NCBI RefSeq assembly: GCF_030344915.1
Contig: NZ_CP128233.1
Span: 2,604,001 to 2,668,000, forward strand
DNA from: Neopusillimonas aromaticivorans
GTDB lineage: Bacteria > Pseudomonadota > Gammaproteobacteria > Burkholderiales > Burkholderiaceae_B
Reading direction: 5' to 3'
Length of the DNA stretch: 64,000 nt
In this document: in pieces, positions 1 through 9,708 of the stretch
Layout of the letters: each line of letters starts with the position of its first letter
Position numbering within the stretch: the first letter of the stretch is position 1
Translations under genes and position numbers: made by a program
The notes under the pieces: model-generated
Seen by the model: only the letters and a program-made list of their open reading frames with translations
What the model was told of the DNA's origin: nothing
The model's database searches: none

Positions 1-214
1 CGCCCATTTGCGTAAGGGCGGTCACAATGGCACCGCCTTCTTTGTCGGGCAGGTTGGTGAACAGCGCACGGTACTCGGGCGGGCGCGACCACAAGATCAG
101 TACCACGACCAAGGCGATCAGCAACGAGGCAGCACCAATGAGTGCCGGCTTGGGCACATTGGCTATTTTGGACAGGAAGGGGTAGCGAGCCAGTAATGCG
201 GCAGCCTGGCTCAT
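1..214 (-). CDS. fliF: FliF, flagellar MS-ring protein (N-terminal part only)
   Basis: Read leftward from ATG at 214, the frame stays open to the window edge and gives about 71 residues. A hydrophobic segment around residues 27-42 (VVVLILW near its end) is followed by SRPPEYRALFTNLP and DKEGGAIVTALTQMG. This is the conserved start of FliF, which anchors the flagellar MS ring in the inner membrane. Position fits, because fliE lies divergently to the right as in many Burkholderiales. The gene continues beyond base 1. Confidence 0.9.
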   Translation of the reverse strand, partial: MSQAAALLARYPFLSKIANVPKPALIGAASLLIALVVVLILWSRPPEYRALFTNLPDKEGGAIVTALTQMG

Positions 215-577
215 TGATAACCTCTGGGCACACGCGTGCTGGCGTCAGGCAGGGGTTTGAGCAAAAGGGTTGCAAGATACGCATTCAGCTAAACGTTAGT
301 AGGCGGACCGTGAATTATTACGTTTCTTTTCTGGTCTGCAAGCGCCGAAAAGCCCCTCTTTTGGGTGCTTTTTCAGGTTAACGGCATGGATATGCTGTTC
401 TTTATGGCAGCGGGTGCAGCGTTGTAACAATTTGCGGACTCTGAAAGGGCAGGAGTATCTGGAAAGTCAAGGGTTATTACCCGCCTTGCCGGGTTAAATC
501 GAGACGTATAGTAGCATCCTGAAGTATTATTTGGTTTTTCTGTTTGGCACAAACTTTTTTTATAAGTGTCTGGATTT
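215..577. promoter_or_regulatory. fliF-fliE divergent intergenic region
   Basis: 363 bases between two divergent flagellar starts, so it must hold both promoters. A weak AT-flanked inverted repeat lies at about 350-374 (AAAAGC ... GCTTTTT). I found no convincing sigma-28 or sigma-54 box. A TGGCAC at 545-550 lacks the matching -12 GC. No gene is visible. Confidence 0.4.
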
Positions 578-909
578 ATGGCAATTGAGCAAATTTCGGG
601 GCTGCAAGATATTTTGGGCCAACTGCGTTCTGTCGCCGAAGCGGCAGGGGGCGTTCGGTTACCGACAAGGTGTCGCTCGCCGAGCCGGGCGGGTTTGCGG
701 CAGAGTTGCAACGTTCTATTCAGCAAGTGGCTGAAATGCAGAATGCATCGGCGGCACAGGCGCGTTCGTTCCAGCTGGGTGACCCCAACGTTTCGCTGAA
801 CGATGTCATGATTGATATGCAGAAAGCCAGTATTGCTTTCCAGACCACGGTGCAGGTACGTAATCGTCTGGTTGCGGCCTATCAGGAAATTGCCAGCATG
901 CCAATCTGA
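578..909 (+). CDS. fliE: FliE, flagellar hook-basal body protein (frameshifted)
   Basis: FliE joins the MS ring to the rod. The reconstructed protein is about 110 residues, the usual FliE length. Its C-terminal half carries the family core: LNDVMIDMQKASIAFQ, then VQVRNRLVAAYQEIASM to the end. The start is ATG 578; a GTG four codons upstream (566) is possible. The frame breaks in the G5 run at 647-651. Adding one G restores AAGGRSVTDKVSLAEPGGF, so a sequencing under-call is more likely than a dead gene. Confidence 0.88.
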
Positions 910-997
910 TCGTGTGTCTGCGCGTTTGTGCGTCAGGTCGCAGGCAACTCGATATTCCGGGGTTGCTATTTAATCCCGTCAGATGTTTTCAAGCCTT

Positions 998-1324
998 TCA
1001 GATGACCGGGCCCAATTCGGCTGGCAGTTCATCCTGGCGCGATTCCAGCATGTATAACCAGGCCAGAAGTTCAGCTACCGCCTGATACAGTTCCGGCGGT
1101 ATATGCTGGTCCAGGTCAACTTGCATCAACAGCCCGACCAGCTCGGGCGATTCGTGAACGTACAAATCGTTTTCTTTGGCTGTTTTGATGATGCGTTCGG
1201 CTAAAGAGCCGTACCCCTTTGCGACAACCCGTGGGGCCGAGTCAGCCTGGTCGTACTTGATCGCGACAGCGCTGGGGCGATTGCGATGCAGGTCAGAGAC
1301 GCCGGGTTTATTCATCAGAGACAC
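998..1324 (-). CDS. fhlB: FhlB-like protein (FlhB C-terminal domain homologue)
   Basis: 108 residues (106 if started at ATG 1315). The central part VAIKYDQ...APRVVAKGYGSLAERII and the later SPELVGLLMQVDLDQHIPPELY match the cytoplasmic C-terminal domain of FlhB/EscU-type export switch proteins, without the membrane part. It begins a few bases after the fliK stop. It is the last gene of the fliD-fliS-fliT-fliK set. The family is thought to influence export substrate switching together with FliK; that role is inferred from family and position. Confidence 0.8.
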   Translation of the reverse strand: MSLMNKPGVSDLHRNRPSAVAIKYDQADSAPRVVAKGYGSLAERIIKTAKENDLYVHESPELVGLLMQVDLDQHIPPELYQAVAELLAWLYMLESRQDELPAELGPVI

Positions 1325-1329
1325 CAGAT

Positions 1330-2735
1330 TTAGTCATGATTGTCTTTTGCAGCAGCGGTACGGTCGATAACGAACTGGCTTAAGGTCAGGCCAGAAGCGT
1401 CGAAACTGCTGCGCAGCATATCGCGGTGTTCTGACAGGGTTTGCGCCGACTGGGGGCTACCGCGTGCAACAGCACCCGGTTGTCGACCAGATTGATACGG
1501 ACATCGATTTCGCCCAGGTGCGGCAGTTGCAACTTCAGGCGTGTCGCCCAATGCGTTTGTGATTCAGGGTCGGCATCGTGGTCGGGCTCGCGCCGTTGTA
1601 TTTCCCAATCCATTTTTGCATCCGGCCAGGCCTCGCCTCGCCACGCCACGGTTTGATTGGCCAGGACTTCAAGCTGCTGGCGAACCATCAGGTGGCTTTC
1701 AGGGTGAAGGCCGGCCAGCGTTGTGGCGCTGGCCCCAGGCTGTGCTGCCGTTTGCGCGCCTGTGCCGGGTGCGTTTGCGGATGCCTGGGTGCTGCCCGAA
1801 CTTGCTGATGGCCCGCCTGCAGGTTCGGCACGTGACGTGACCGTGTTGTTTTGTAGCGTGGCATCGGTGGCAGCTGGTGGTTGAGCCGGGCGTGCTTGTG
1901 CCGCCAGGTGCAGCTGGGCTTGGGGTTCCTGACGTACAGTCTGGGCCTGGGTCTTGCCGAATGCAAGATCAGCCAAATGCGATTCGTAAAACAACCCGCT
2001 GCTTTGCAGGGCATTGCCCAAAGCTTGCATGAACGCTTGAGGTGACGTGCGCTGTGCGGTCATGGCCATTGAAATGACCGGATTGCCTTGGGCGTTTGCA
2101 GTGGCCTGTGTGCTTCCCTGACTGTTCGCTGTAGCGTTAGTGCTGCCTTGTGAGCCACCGGCTTGTCCAGTTTGCCCGGCCGGGTTGCCGGTGCTTGTGG
2201 CACTGCCCGGGTTGGCTGCAGAAGCGGTTGAGGCGGCCGGGCTGCTGCCGGAACCGGAGGCCGTGCCTGAAGGGGCGTTCTGGTTTTGAGTGGCTGTGTT
2301 TTGTTTGCCTTCGCCGAATGGCGAGACAAGCGGTTGACGACCCTGGACTGGCGCAGGTTGTTGCGGGAACGTCGTCAGTAAAGACAAAATGGTGCGCGCT
2401 GCATTACCTAATGTGGTCGGCGCAGAGGGCGTTGTGGTTGTGTTGGGGCCTTCACGGGTGCCTTTAAGCATCCCTTTCTGGGCATCCAGTTTGCCGCGCT
2501 CAATGGCTTGTCGAACCTGTTGTTCATTCTGAAGCTGTGCACGGTCGACATTTTCACGCGGTTCGCGGCTTACCGGATTCTGGAGCGGATCAAGCTTGGC
2601 GGCTTCGGCCGCCTGTGAGACTGCATCGGGGCGAGCCCCGTTCGCGATGTTGGTTTGCTGGGACGTTGCGATGCCTAGTGCAGCATCAATACGTTGCACC
2701 AGTAAAGTGCCCAGGGTTGGGCCATTAACGCTCAT
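1330..2735 (-). CDS. fliK: FliK, flagellar hook-length control protein (frameshifted)
   Basis: Long FliK-type protein of about 468 residues. The N-terminal two thirds are low-complexity and rich in Ala, Gln, Ser and Thr (ruler-like, residues ~70-330). The C-terminal domain has WATRLKLQLPHLGEIDVRINLVDN and, after the frameshift, LRSSFDASGLTLSQFVI, the typical FliK C-terminus that contacts FlhB. The frame is lost at the G run 1452-1456 (plus strand); one more base restores VAPQSAQTLSEHRD. The start codon overlaps the fliT stop (ATGA), which shows translational coupling. Confidence 0.88.
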
Positions 2736-3088
2736 GAGCGAATCTTGGGTGGCGCCAGATAGGCATCAGCCACATGCTGTTGACGTTTCATTGTGCCCAA
2801 CAGGCCGCCCAGACGCTCAAGCTCAGGGGCAACCATATGCCTGATACGGGCATCGTCATTCAATATTTTGGTGAGGTAAGGCTTGCGCGCCAGGCGATCG
2901 TCATCGTCAAGCGGGGTTAGCGCTTTCAGGTGTTCGACCGCATTGATGTATTGCTGGCCGACAGAGACCACGGACTCCCAGTCGTTCTGGCGTGCCAGGC
3001 GCACCATTTTGTCTGATAGCGAGGCAATCAGCTCGTATTGGCGTAACGTGGGCGAAGTCTGGGTCATAAAAGGTCGGGCTGCAAGCAT
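2732..3088 (-). CDS. fliT: FliT-like flagellar chaperone
   Basis: About 118 residues, mostly helical by composition (QYELIASLSDKMVRLARQ, then WESVVSVGQQYINAVEHLK). It lies between fliS and fliK, where FliT, the export chaperone of the filament cap FliD, normally sits. Sequence similarity in this family is low, so the call rests on size, helical content and position. I chose ATG 3088, preceded by AAAGAG; ATG 3067 and a longer form from 3133 are also open. Confidence 0.75.
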   Translation of the reverse strand: MLAARPFMTQTSPTLRQYELIASLSDKMVRLARQNDWESVVSVGQQYINAVEHLKALTPLDDDDRLARKPYLTKILNDDARIRHMVAPELERLGGLLGTMKRQQHVADAYLAPPKIRS

Positions 3089-3132
3089 AGGAACTCTTTT
3101 GTCAGGGGGCCGGGTGAGCGGACCGTACGGCA

Positions 3133-3567
3133 TCAGGTGGCCGGTGTAGCGCTTTTGGGCCGGTCGACAGATGTTTTCCAGGCATCGGCGATTTCCTTCA
3201 GCATGGTTTCGGCCAGTTGAAGCTTTTCCTTGTCATTGTTCAGATTGGCCAGAAGCAGGTTTCTGACCATCAGATCGTAAGTTTCGGACAGGTTCTTGGC
3301 CAGCTCGCCGCCGGCTTCGAGATTAAGGCTGGCCTTGAGCCCCGATTCAATGATGTCGATGGCTTTGGAAATGGACGTGCCCCGGCCTGCGATATTGTTG
3401 CTGTCCATATAGAGGCGCGCCTTTGCGATGGCCGCCAACGCACCGTCATAAAGCAGGGTGATGAGGCGTTCGGGTGGTGCGCTGAGCACTTCGGTTTCGA
3501 GGCCGATGTTGGCGTACGCCTGAACAGAACGATTGCCGCGAGGGCCGCGGGGCATGGAGTAGGTCAT
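3133..3567 (-). CDS. fliS: FliS, flagellin export chaperone
   Basis: 144 residues. The N-terminal YANIGLETEVLSAPPERLITLLYDGAL is the FliS signature, and the later DLMVRNLLLANLNND matches the FliS helical core. FliS binds the flagellin C-terminus in the cytoplasm and prevents early polymerisation. Its ATG overlaps the fliD stop (ATGA), so it is translated from the fliD transcript. No irregularities. Confidence 0.93.
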   Translation of the reverse strand: MTYSMPRGPRGNRSVQAYANIGLETEVLSAPPERLITLLYDGALAAIAKARLYMDSNNIAGRGTSISKAIDIIESGLKASLNLEAGGELAKNLSETYDLMVRNLLLANLNNDKEKLQLAETMLKEIADAWKTSVDRPKSATPAT

Positions 3568-4954
3568 TTCTTCTGGCTGGAGAGATTTTCGAGCATCGAA
3601 AGCTGTGTGGTGAGGTAACCACTGACCGAATTCATTTGCGCGATCATGGTGTCGAGCGCCGCGAACTGCTTTTGATACGTCGCCATCCGTTCGTCAATAC
3701 GCAAGGACGTTGTTTCGTACTGGCGCGCCAGTTCTTTGACGGTTTCTGATGCGCCGTTGCTGGCCGAGTTGATTGGCCCGCGGGCGCTGAGCAAGTCGCC
3801 GGTGATTTGCCCCATGCGTTCAGTCACGCCCCCGCACCCTGAAGGAAGCTGGTGACGTCTGACAGGTTGTTTTTGAGGGCTGCGGACAGCTTTGCATTAT
3901 CGAGCGTCAGTTCGCCATTCTGATAGTTGAACTCAATGCCGAGATCAGCCAACGAGCGAATGTCACCGTCAGGTGAGTTTACCGAGAGAATGCCGCGGAC
4001 TTGTTCCTGAACGCGACGTGCAACCGCGTCACCCGTAAGGGCACTGCCTTGCTGGGTTTCGGTGTTGTACGAGGTTAATGAACGTACTGTGCCCTGGAGT
4101 GCGTTGTAGGCATTCACAAAATTGGTGATGGCCTTGCTGGCAGCGCTATCATCGCGAGTGACCGACAGATTGATGGTTTTCGCCGGGTCAGCGGTATTCA
4201 GCGTTAACGTGACACCTTCGATGACGTCTTCGATGGTGTTGGTTTGGCTGACGATATCAATACCGTTAATGGAGATTTTGGCATTTGTTGCTGCTTGCTC
4301 GGACACGGATTGGGGGTCGGTGCTGCTGGCATCAAAGTTCAGCAGATTGGCCAGATCAGTGTTGCCGGTGACTTCGATTTGAGTGACGGCAGCCTCGGTG
4401 CCCGTACCGGTTGCGGTGAGCATCAGCCGGTAAGGGTTCGAGGGGTCACCGTCGTTGATTACGGTGGCCTGGACGCCGAGTGAGTCATCGCCATTGATAG
4501 CTGCAATAAGACCGTTAATTGACGTATCGCCACTGCCGAGATTCAGTGTTTTGGTCGACCCGTCACCCAGCGTAAGGGTGATGGCCCCGCCGCTGCCGAT
4601 GGTATCAGTACGGCTTGCAGCACCGGCGGTGACCAGTGATTGAGAGGTAGCCAATGTTTCAACCTTGACGGCATAGTTGCCTGCAATGGCTGTGGCGTCT
4701 ACGCTGGCTGAAATGCCGTCGCCATTCACGGAGGCCTTCATGGCTCCGAAGGTTTCTGCTTTTGCGAGATTGCGTGACGATGTTTGCAGAGTTTCAACCG
4801 CGCTTTTGATCGTGCCATATGCCGATACACGACTTTGTTCGGTTTTCTGGCGGGCCGAAATTGTGTTGAGCACCTGGCTTTCATTGGTGCGCAGGTCGTC
4901 GAGTAACTTCGTCACGGGCAACCCCGAACCAACGCCGATTGATGAAATAGCCAT
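3564..4954 (-). CDS. fliD: FliD, flagellar filament cap protein (frameshifted)
   Basis: About 463 residues after repair. The N-terminus (SIGVGSGLPVTKLLDDL) and a Thr/Asn-rich middle are typical of FliD, the hook-associated protein 2 that caps the filament and helps flagellin insert. The C-terminus ends with the coiled-coil TYQKQFAALDTMIAQMNSVSGYL. The frame breaks at the C5 run 3829-3833 (plus strand); one extra base joins FLQGAGG to VTERMGQI without a gap. It starts the fliD-fliS-fliT-fliK-fhlB operon and overlaps fliS by four bases. Confidence 0.92.
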
Positions 4955-5065
4955 TTGAAACTCCTTCAGAATGTTTTTACTGGTTTAGGGTTAGTGTAAA
5001 CCCTTGCGGCACCCTGATCTATGCCCAGGAATGCCCGATTTGTGTTGTTGGTGTACGGCAGGACG

Positions 5066-5461
5066 TCAAACTTTGGTATCTACCATTTGACCTTGCATCT
5101 GGACGATCATTTTTGCCACTTTTAGCACTGCATCGCTGGGTACTGTCCGGATGACGTCGCCGGTTGCTGTATCGACAATAGACACCACCAGACGCTGTGC
5201 GTCTTCATCCATAGAGAACTTGAGGCCGGTAGACCATGCCTGCATGCGTTGATTCAGCTCTTCCAGGGTGTCATCCAGCTGTTTGGGTTCGGCTTGTTGA
5301 GGGCCTTTTTGGGCATTTTGCGAATTTAGCCGGGCGTCAAGGGCGGTTTCGGCCGCGGTGACTGCCCGCGCAGGTTCGGGCTGGTTCACGACGCGTACCG
5401 CATCGGCCATCTGGACAGTGATGCCGGCGGTTTGGGATGATGAATGTAGCGGGTTAATCAT
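5066..5461 (-). CDS. flaG: FlaG, flagellin-associated protein
   Basis: 131 residues. The C-terminal half (LEELNQRMQ, LKFSMDEDAQRLVVSIVD, GDVIRTVPSDAVLKVAKMI) is the FlaG domain, which affects filament length in several genera. The N-terminal 60 residues are polar and variable. It stands alone upstream of fliD, about 110 bases away, behind the sigma-28 site at 5517-5543, and probably heads the leftward flagellar transcript. Confidence 0.9.
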   Translation of the reverse strand: MINPLHSSSQTAGITVQMADAVRVVNQPEPARAVTAAETALDARLNSQNAQKGPQQAEPKQLDDTLEELNQRMQAWSTGLKFSMDEDAQRLVVSIVDTATGDVIRTVPSDAVLKVAKMIVQMQGQMVDTKV

Positions 5462-5516
5462 GAGAATTACTCCCGGGCAGTCAGGTAGGGGCAGGTTATT
5501 ATTATCAGGTAACGGG

Positions 5517-5543
5517 GTTACGGCAGAGTTTGGTAAAAGTTTA
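5517..5543 (-). promoter_or_regulatory. sigma-28 (FliA) promoter for flaG
   Basis: On the minus strand TAAACTTT, an 11-base spacer, then GCCGTAAC. The consensus is TAAAGTTT-N11-GCCGATAA, so 13 of 16 fixed positions match with exact spacing. It lies about 56 bases upstream of the flaG ATG. The divergent gene is fliA itself, the factor that would read this promoter. Confidence 0.75.
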
Positions 5544-5673
5544 GTGAAAGGGTCAATAGGGTGGAGTGCCCCGCTGAAATTGCCGTGGAACCCTTATTTT
5601 GTTGTTATTTGGCAACGAGTTTCGTTGTATAGTGCTTGCGTATTATTTACCGGAACACTGCATAAGACAAGGT

Positions 5674-6433
5674 ATGCCGCTTACCGAAGATCAGCTTGTT
5701 GGCGAATATGCCCCCTGGTTCGGCGCCTGGCGTTACAGCTTATTTCGCGGCTGCCACCCAGCGTTGAACTTGATGATTTGCTTCAGGCCGGTTTGATGGG
5801 GCTGCTGGACGCCGTGCGTCGGTACCAGCAAATGCCCGAGGCGCAATTCGAGACCTACGCGGTAACGCGCATCCGGGGGCCATGCTGGACGAATTGCGCA
5901 GCCAGGACTGGCTGCCCCGAAGCGTACGCGCCAAGGCGCGCACTATCGAACAGGCAGTTCACAAGCTCGAACAACAACTGTTAAGGCCGGCAACCGAGTC
6001 CGAGATTGCGACCGAGCTTGATATCTCGTTGGACGATTACCACGACATGCTTGAAGATGCGCATGGGGTGCAGGTTGTGCACTACGAAGATCTTGCCCGT
6101 CATCAGAATGATGCCGGGCATGCGGGCGAAAATGTTGAAGATCCTGACGACGCCCGCAGTCAGTGGTCAAACCCGTTGCAGGCGCTGATGTCTCAAGGCT
6201 TGCGCGCTGCCCTGGTCGATGCAATTGGTCAGTTACCTGAACGCGAGGCGTTGCTGTTATCGTTACAGTTTGAACAAGACCTGAACCAGAAAGAAATCGC
6301 CGCAGTTCTGGGTGTTACCGAGGGGCGTGTCTCCCAGTTGCGTTCGCAGGCCATCACGCGGATTCGCGCCGCGCTGGCACGGGGCGCCTGGGATGAAAAT
6401 TCTGGTGAAATTGATTTCCAGAGCTTGCTCTGA
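5674..6433 (+). CDS. fliA: FliA, sigma-28 flagellar sigma factor (two frameshifts)
   Basis: About 253 residues after repair. Region 2 is clear: SVELDDLLQAGLMGLLDAVRRY, then FETYAVTRIRG and MLDELRSQDWLPRSVR. Region 4 ends with LSLQFEQDLNQKEIAAVLGV and EGRVSQLRSQAITRI, a helix-turn-helix. FliA directs late flagellar and chemotaxis genes. Two single-base losses: the C5 run 5711-5715 (repair gives YAPLVRRLALQ) and the G5 run 5875-5879 (repair gives TRIRGAMLDE). The gene is almost certainly intact in the cell. Confidence 0.92.
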
Positions 6434-6560
6434 TCACGCGCCGGGCCTCATTACGCGGGTGTGGCGGGTCAAACCGGGCGGCTCGTGGCGGGTTTGTCTG
6501 CCCAAAGAGTGTTAATCTTTTATTTTCGCGTCCGTTTCGCGCTCCCCCGAGAATTACAAA

Positions 6561-7172
6561 GTGGATTACGTCGATTCTTGCCAACTGCCCACCCCTTGGG
6601 CCGTTTTTACCCTACATGCCTTCGTCTCGCCCGACACCGGCAAAGAGCACGTTGCGCTGACGTTGGGTTCAGTCAATGATGGTCAGCCCGTGCTGGCCAG
6701 GGTGCATTCTGAATGCCTTACCGGTGATGCGCTGTTCAGCCAGCGTTGCGACTGCGGTGCGCAGCTTGAAACGGCGTTGCAAGCCATCGCCAAGGAAGGG
6801 CGGGGCGTGCTGTTGTATTTGCGTCAAGAGGGGCGCGGCATTGGTCTGGTCAACAAGATCAGGGCTTACCAGTTGCAAGATCAGGGGGCGGATACGGTCG
6901 AAGCCAATGTGCGCCTGGGTTTCCCTGCCGATATGCGGCGTTACGATATTTGCAAACCCATGCTTGATCACTTCGGTATTACGCAATTGCGTCTCATGAC
7001 CAACAACCCGCGCAAGGTAGACGCCCTGACCCAGGTCGGGCTCAACGTGGCCGAACGATTGCCTTTGCAAGTGAACCGCAACCGGTACAACGAAGGGTAT
7101 CTTCAAACCAAGGCAGCCAAGCTTGGCCATTGGTTCGCCACGCATCCGGCGCCGGTTGACGAGCAGGAATAA
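6561..7172 (+). CDS. ribA: GTP cyclohydrolase II
   Basis: 203 residues from GTG 6561, the normal size of stand-alone RibA. It opens GTP to a diaminopyrimidine, the first step of riboflavin synthesis. The zinc site is visible as HSECLTGDALFSQRCDCG (three Cys), followed by LYLRQEGRGIGLVNKIRAYQLQDQG and later RLMTNNPRKVDAL, all family hallmarks. It lies about 130 bases after fliA and converges with dbpA. No lesion. Confidence 0.95.
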   Translation: MDYVDSCQLPTPWAVFTLHAFVSPDTGKEHVALTLGSVNDGQPVLARVHSECLTGDALFSQRCDCGAQLETALQAIAKEGRGVLLYLRQEGRGIGLVNKIRAYQLQDQGADTVEANVRLGFPADMRRYDICKPMLDHFGITQLRLMTNNPRKVDALTQVGLNVAERLPLQVNRNRYNEGYLQTKAAKLGHWFATHPAPVDEQE

Positions 7173-7233
7173 CTGCTGGCTGGTATGACGGCAGCGCAAC
7201 GCATTCGGGCTGAACGGTTTGTCTTTTACCGCC

Positions 7234-8619
7234 TCAGCTCATGAATCGCATGCGAAACTGTTTGCCCTTGATCTGGCTGCCGATCAGGTGGCTGTAGGCC
7301 TGTTCCGCGATTTCGCGGCGCAGGGCGACAAACGACACAAAATCCATAATCTTGATTTTGCCGACGTCTTCAAATTTCAGGCCAGCGTCTTTGGTCAGGG
7401 CCCCTAACAGGTCGCCAGGGCGCAGCTTGTGTTTTTTGCCGCCCTGGATGCACAGGGTCACCATCGGTGCGGAAATGGGCTTTATGGCCTGTTTCAGTAC
7501 GGGGGCCAGCGGTTTCCACACCAGCGGCGACTTCTGAAACTCGGCGATACGTTCGGCCCAGTGTCGCTCTTTGGGGCCCACCAGGCTTAGCGCCAGCCCG
7601 GGCTGGTCGGTGCGACCGGTACGGCCGATGCGATGGATGTGTACTTCCGGGTCGGGTGAAATATCAATGTTCAGTACGGCGTCCAGTGTCTTGATGTCCA
7701 GGCCACGCGCGGCGACATCGGTGGCGACCAGAACCGCGCAGCTTTGGTTGGCGAATTGGATCATGACGTCTTCGCGCTCGCGCTGCTCCATGTCGCCATG
7801 CAGTTCCAGGGCGTTGAAACCGTGTTCACGCAGCAGGTCAACCATGTCCATGACTCGTGCCTTGGTATTACAAAAGACCAGGGTCGATGCCGGTTGGTGC
7901 ATGGACAGTAGCCGAATACCGGCTTCCAGGCGCTGGTCGTCGGTGACTTCAAAGAAATGCTGTTCGATGTGGTGGCTGCTGTGCAACGATTCAGTGAATA
8001 CTTCGGTGGGATTTTTCAGGAAGCGGGCACTGGCCTTGCGGATATTGTCGGGGTAGGTAGCCGAAAACAGCATGGTGTGACGTTTGTGCGGGCAGTGCGA
8101 CGCAATGGCGACCATGTCATCAAAAAAGCCCATGTCGATCATGCGGTCGGCCTCGTCCAGCACCAGGGTATTCAAGCCTGGCAAGATCAGGGTTTCGCGC
8201 TCGAGGTGGTCGCGTATGCGACCCGGGGTGCCCACCACGATGTGCGCGCCGTGAGCCAGCGATTCGATTTGCGGTTTGATGGCGCTGCCGCCACACAACG
8301 TTAGTACTTTGATGTTGTCCATGCCTCGAGCCAAACGACGGATTTCGGCGCTGACCTGGTCGGCCAGTTCCCGGGTAGGGCACAACACCAGGGCCTGTGT
8401 GCCGAAGAACCGTGGGTTCAGGTGTGTCAGCAGGGGTAGCGTGAATGCTGCTGTTTTCCCGGAACCGGTTTTCGCTTGGGCGATCAGGTCTTTGCTCTCA
8501 AGGGTTAGCGGCAAGGTTTGTGCCTGAATGGGCGTCATTTCCGTGAAACCCAGGCTGTCGAGGGTGTTCAGCAGAGCGTCTGACAGGGGCAGGTCGTGGA
8601 AATTCGAGGGGTTGGTCAT
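7234..8619 (-). CDS. dbpA: ATP-dependent RNA helicase DbpA
   Basis: DEAD-box helicase of about 461 residues. The Q motif (GFTEMTPIQAQTLP), Walker A (AKTGSGKTAA), PTRELADQ, TPGRIRDH, the DEAD box in VLDEADRMIDMGFF, SAT, and the motifs DVAARGLDI and HRIGRTGR are all present. The last ~75 residues (TLCIQGGKKHKLRPGDLLGAL to the end) form the DbpA RNA-binding domain, which directs the enzyme to 23S rRNA helix 92 during 50S assembly. ATG 8619 gives the standard N-terminus; a longer form from 8673 has no family support. Confidence 0.94.
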   Translation of the reverse strand: MTNPSNFHDLPLSDALLNTLDSLGFTEMTPIQAQTLPLTLESKDLIAQAKTGSGKTAAFTLPLLTHLNPRFFGTQALVLCPTRELADQVSAEIRRLARGMDNIKVLTLCGGSAIKPQIESLAHGAHIVVGTPGRIRDHLERETLILPGLNTLVLDEADRMIDMGFFDDMVAIASHCPHKRHTMLFSATYPDNIRKASARFLKNPTEVFTESLHSSHHIEQHFFEVTDDQRLEAGIRLLSMHQPASTLVFCNTKARVMDMVDLLREHGFNALELHGDMEQREREDVMIQFANQSCAVLVATDVAARGLDIKTLDAVLNIDISPDPEVHIHRIGRTGRTDQPGLALSLVGPKERHWAERIAEFQKSPLVWKPLAPVLKQAIKPISAPMVTLCIQGGKKHKLRPGDLLGALTKDAGLKFEDVGKIKIMDFVSFVALRREIAEQAYSHLIGSQIKGKQFRMRFMS

Positions 8620-8656
8620 GAGTGGATGTGTTTGTTCGTGAATGCGGAAAAGCGTT

Positions 8657-9541
8657 TTATCGGGGCTGACCAAACAAACCGGCCTGGAAGTCTTTGACGG
8701 CCTGCATCAGTTCTTGTTCGGTATTCATGACAAAGGGGCCGTACTGGGCGATAGGTTCGTTCAGCGGTTCGCCGGCAATCAGTAAAACCTTGGCAGGGCC
8801 GCTGGCGTGAATGGTGACACCGTTACTACCCGTGTCGTTATTTAAAATGGCCATGTGGGTGCGTGGCACCGGGGTGTTGCCGACCGTGACGTCACCGCGG
8901 TACACGTACACAAACGCATTGGCGCTGGCGGGAAGTTGCTGGTGAAATGTGCCTGCCGCATCGAAATGGATGTCCAGATACAGCGGTCGTGTGGCTTCGC
9001 GCTGGATTTTGCCCTGCACTCCATGGCTGGTGCCGGCAATCACGCGGGCCCGCACACCAGGGGCGGGCTCTATTTCAGGAATATCATCGGTCTGGATGTC
9101 CAGGTAGCCCGGGGCGCACATTTTGTCGGCGGCCGGCAGGTTCAGCCACAGCTGAAAGCCTTCCATGACGCCTTCTTCCTGCTCGGGCAGTTCAGAATGA
9201 ATGACACCTTTTCCGGCAGTCATCCATTGAACGCCGCCATTTTGCAGAATGCCTTCGTTGCCGGCACTGTCGTTATGGCGCATGCGACCGGCGATCATGT
9301 AGGTGATGGTTTCAAAACCTCGATGCGGGTGGTTGGGAAACCCGGCAATGTAATCATCGGGGTCGTCGCTGCCGAAGGCGTCCAGCATCAGGTAGGGGTC
9401 AAGGCGACGTTGCAGGTTGCCGGCCACGACCCGGGTTAACTTGACGCCGGCGCCATCCGTGGTGGCACGGCCCAGTACCCGTTGTTCGACGGTACGCGGT
9501 TGGGTGACGGTTTCAGTGTGCTGAATAGGGACGATGGGCAT
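8657..9541 (-). CDS. Pirin-family protein
   Basis: About 294 residues with the two-cupin pirin fold. The metal-binding His pair is in FPNHPHRGFETITYM; HNDSAGNEGILQNGGVQWMTAGKGVIHSE follows, and the C-terminal GEPLNEPIAQYGPFVMNT is typical of quercetinase-like bacterial pirins such as YhhW. The physiological role is not established for the family. ATG 9541 is preceded by AGGAA. It ends 38 bases before dbpA and may be cotranscribed with it. Confidence 0.9.
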   Translation of the reverse strand: MPIVPIQHTETVTQPRTVEQRVLGRATTDGAGVKLTRVVAGNLQRRLDPYLMLDAFGSDDPDDYIAGFPNHPHRGFETITYMIAGRMRHNDSAGNEGILQNGGVQWMTAGKGVIHSELPEQEEGVMEGFQLWLNLPAADKMCAPGYLDIQTDDIPEIEPAPGVRARVIAGTSHGVQGKIQREATRPLYLDIHFDAAGTFHQQLPASANAFVYVYRGDVTVGNTPVPRTHMAILNNDTGSNGVTIHASGPAKVLLIAGEPLNEPIAQYGPFVMNTEQELMQAVKDFQAGLFGQPR

Positions 9542-9708
9542 TATGGGTTCCTGCCGGTTCATGGTGCGGGGCGGTGCTGAATGTGAGGGAGGGTGCAACG
9601 CCGTACGCATGGGCACATGGCCTTGAAGGGGTACGGATGTATCGGGCAATGGCGGCACGCAGCATGTAAAATCCTCTCCCGTTCTCAATTATAGGTGAAG
9701 GCCGTTTC

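Noticed and set aside
545..562. Sigma-54-like TGGCAC before fliE
   Set aside because: The -12 GC is absent at the required 10-base spacing; only a T run follows.
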